This document shows, one piece after another, positions 23,629-24,811 of a DNA stretch of 24,811 bases. Under the pieces are notes generated by a model. That model saw only the letters and a list, made by a program, of their open reading frames with translations. It ran no database searches and was not told the DNA's origin. Source of the stretch: an uncultured Eubacteriales bacterium (GTDB taxonomy: Bacteria > Bacillota > Clostridia > Oscillospirales > Acutalibacteraceae); the NCBI GenBank assembly GCA_948933715.1, contig CAQZPH010000005.1, forward strand, positions 15,786-40,596, in the 5' to 3' direction. The position numbers were made by a program, and so were the translations under genes. Each line of letters starts with the position of its first letter. Within the stretch, counting starts at the first letter, position 1.

Positions 23629-23723
23629 ATTTCTGCAAGTTTATCGTGTAACAAAAGAACCTCTTTTAAAACACTGGCTATAGTAGGTTTATTTTTTGGT
23701 TTTATCTCTTTTTCTTATAATAA
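23629..23723 (-). other. Possible coding relic downstream of enolase
   Basis: After the enolase stop, one minus-strand frame reads KPTIASVLKEVLLLHDKLAEI, a protein-like amphipathic stretch, then stops. It has no usable start codon or ribosome site and is bounded upstream by a stop just after enolase. I do not recognise it; it may be a decayed gene end or chance. Confidence 0.2.
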
Positions 23724-24811
23724 TTAAAAAAAGTACCCGGATAATTCATTTTCTATTTTTAAAAGTCTATTATACTTTGCAACTCTATCACTTCTACAAG
23801 GAGCACCAGATTTTATTTGCCCACAATTAGTTGCAACTGCAAGATCTGCAATAAAGGTGTCTTCCGTTTCTCCTGAGCGATGAGACATAATCGTAGAATA
23901 TCCCGCTGTTTTGGCAGCTTTGATTGTCTCTAGGGTTTCAGTTAATGTTCCAATTTGATTCGGTTTTATTAATATCGAATTTGCAACGTTTTGCTTTATA
24001 CCTTGAGTTAATCGATTTACATTAGTAACAAATAAGTCGTCACCTACGAGTTGAATTTTATCTCCTAAAACCTTAGTTAGAGTTTTCCACCCCGTCCAAT
24101 CTTGTTCTCCTAACCCATCCTCAAGAGAAATTATAGGGTATTTATTACATAGGTTATACCAATACTCAATAAGTTCATCTGACACAAATGTTTTCTGTTT
24201 TTTGGGCATAATATAGTGGTCATTTACCCACCATTCACTACTTGCTGCATCAATTGCAATTTTAACCTCGGAAATGTGGTATCGAGCCTTTTGTATTGCA
24301 CTCAATATTAATTCAATTGCTTCTTCATCTGTTGACAAGTTTGGGGCGAATCCCCCTTCATCCCCAACTGATGTAGAAAAACCTTCACTTTTTAATATAA
24401 TCCCTAGTGTATGATATATTTCACTGCACCAACGTAGCCCTTCACTAAAACTCTTTGCCCCCACGGGAACTATCATGAACTCTTGAATGTCAATATTATT
24501 GTTAGCATGAGCACCCCCATTTAAGATGTTCATCATAGGAACAGGAAGTTTACTTGCGTTAATTCCTCCTAAATATTTATAAAGAGGTATACCAAATGAA
24601 TTTGACACAGCACGAGCAGAAGCTAAAGATACAGCTAAAATTGCATTTGCACCAAGCCTTTGTTTATTACTGGTTCCGTCAAGCTTAATCATAGATCTAT
24701 CAATAATTTTTTGGTTCCATGTTGAAAGATTGATTAAATTTGGTGCAATAATATTATTAATATTATCAACTGCAGTTTTTACACCTTTGCCAAAAAAACG
24801 ATCTGCATTTG
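23724..24811 (-). CDS. eno: Enolase (5' end beyond window edge)
   Basis: Interconverts 2-phosphoglycerate and phosphoenolpyruvate in glycolysis. 362 codons are visible; the frame is open to the edge (ADRFFGKGVKTAVDNIN), so roughly the first 50-55 residues are missing. The active site is complete: DIQEFMI, VGDEGGFAPN, the metal ligands in AIDAASSE, SLEDGLGEQDW and VGDDLFVTN, the catalytic Lys in SILIKPNQIG, then SHRSGETED and IKSGAPCRSDRVAKYNRL. The C-terminus (ENELSGYFF) stops about 15-20 residues sooner than in E. coli. AIDAASSEW and LIKPNQIG are the form common in Clostridia. No other glycolytic genes are beside it; its neighbour is the accessory patch. Confidence 0.95.
   Translation of the reverse strand, partial: NADRFFGKGVKTAVDNINNIIAPNLINLSTWNQKIIDRSMIKLDGTSNKQRLGANAILAVSLASARAVSNSFGIPLYKYLGGINASKLPVPMMNILNGGAHANNNIDIQEFMIVPVGAKSFSEGLRWCSEIYHTLGIILKSEGFSTSVGDEGGFAPNLSTDEEAIELILSAIQKARYHISEVKIAIDAASSEWWVNDHYIMPKKQKTFVSDELIEYWYNLCNKYPIISLEDGLGEQDWTGWKTLTKVLGDKIQLVGDDLFVTNVNRLTQGIKQNVANSILIKPNQIGTLTETLETIKAAKTAGYSTIMSHRSGETEDTFIADLAVATNCGQIKSGAPCRSDRVAKYNRLLKIENELSGYFF

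Noticed and set aside
1..24811. CRISPR arrays, tRNA or rRNA genes, insertion sequences
   Set aside because: No regularly spaced repeats, cloverleaf-like sequence, rRNA segments or transposase motifs were seen on either strand.

Overview
This is a low-GC, Gram-positive chromosomal segment, most likely from the class Clostridia. The evidence is the housekeeping gene order (rpoB-rpoC-rpsL-rpsG-fusA-tuf; DUF951-prfA-sua5-coaE), the best-fit family flavours of the proteins (EF-Tu, RpoB, PcsB-like M23 peptidase, SLOG/DUF2493, clostridial-type enolase), strong AGGAGG ribosome sites, several TTG/GTG starts and sigma-A-type promoters. I cannot place it to genus. I see no rRNA, tRNA, CRISPR array or insertion sequence.

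Layout, left to right. (1) 1-3400, minus strand: a tight cluster read from right to left, DUF951 - prfA - sua5 - coaE - lytic transglycosylase (cut by the window edge). It links translation termination, tRNA modification, CoA synthesis and wall remodelling. (2) 3400-4352: divergent promoters, with birA alone on the plus strand, ending at a strong hairpin shared with glnS. (3) 4353-7651, minus: gltX-glnS behind a near-consensus promoter. (4) 7669-9874, minus: two cell-wall genes, a membrane-anchored M15B (VanY-like) peptidase and a secreted coiled-coil M23 (PcsB/CwlO-like) peptidase. The M23 promoter overlaps a perfect match to the WalR box. (5) 10101-14709, minus: the str operon rpsL-rpsG-fusA-tuf, with extra promoters and a very strong terminator after tuf. 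(6) 14840-22413, minus: rpoB-rpoC under its own consensus promoter with a long AT-rich leader. The usual upstream rplK-A-J-L genes are absent, and no L7Ae-like gene lies between rpoC and rpsL. (7) 22480-23610: a small accessory patch containing a SLOG/DUF2493 gene broken by a one-base frameshift at an A7 run, a divergent small XRE regulator with an operator-like inverted repeat, and the 3' end of a hexapeptide (XAT-type) acetyltransferase. (8) 23724-24811, minus: enolase, missing its N-terminus at the window edge.

Most of the window is ordinary core machinery. The parts worth a second look are the SLOG/XRE/acetyltransferase patch, the WalR-like site, the rearranged rpoB upstream region, the weak-tract hairpin between rpoC and rpsL, and the Trp-to-Ala change in the VanY-like active-site motif. 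I did not find a clear new multi-gene system. The closest candidate is the divergent SLOG-XRE pair.
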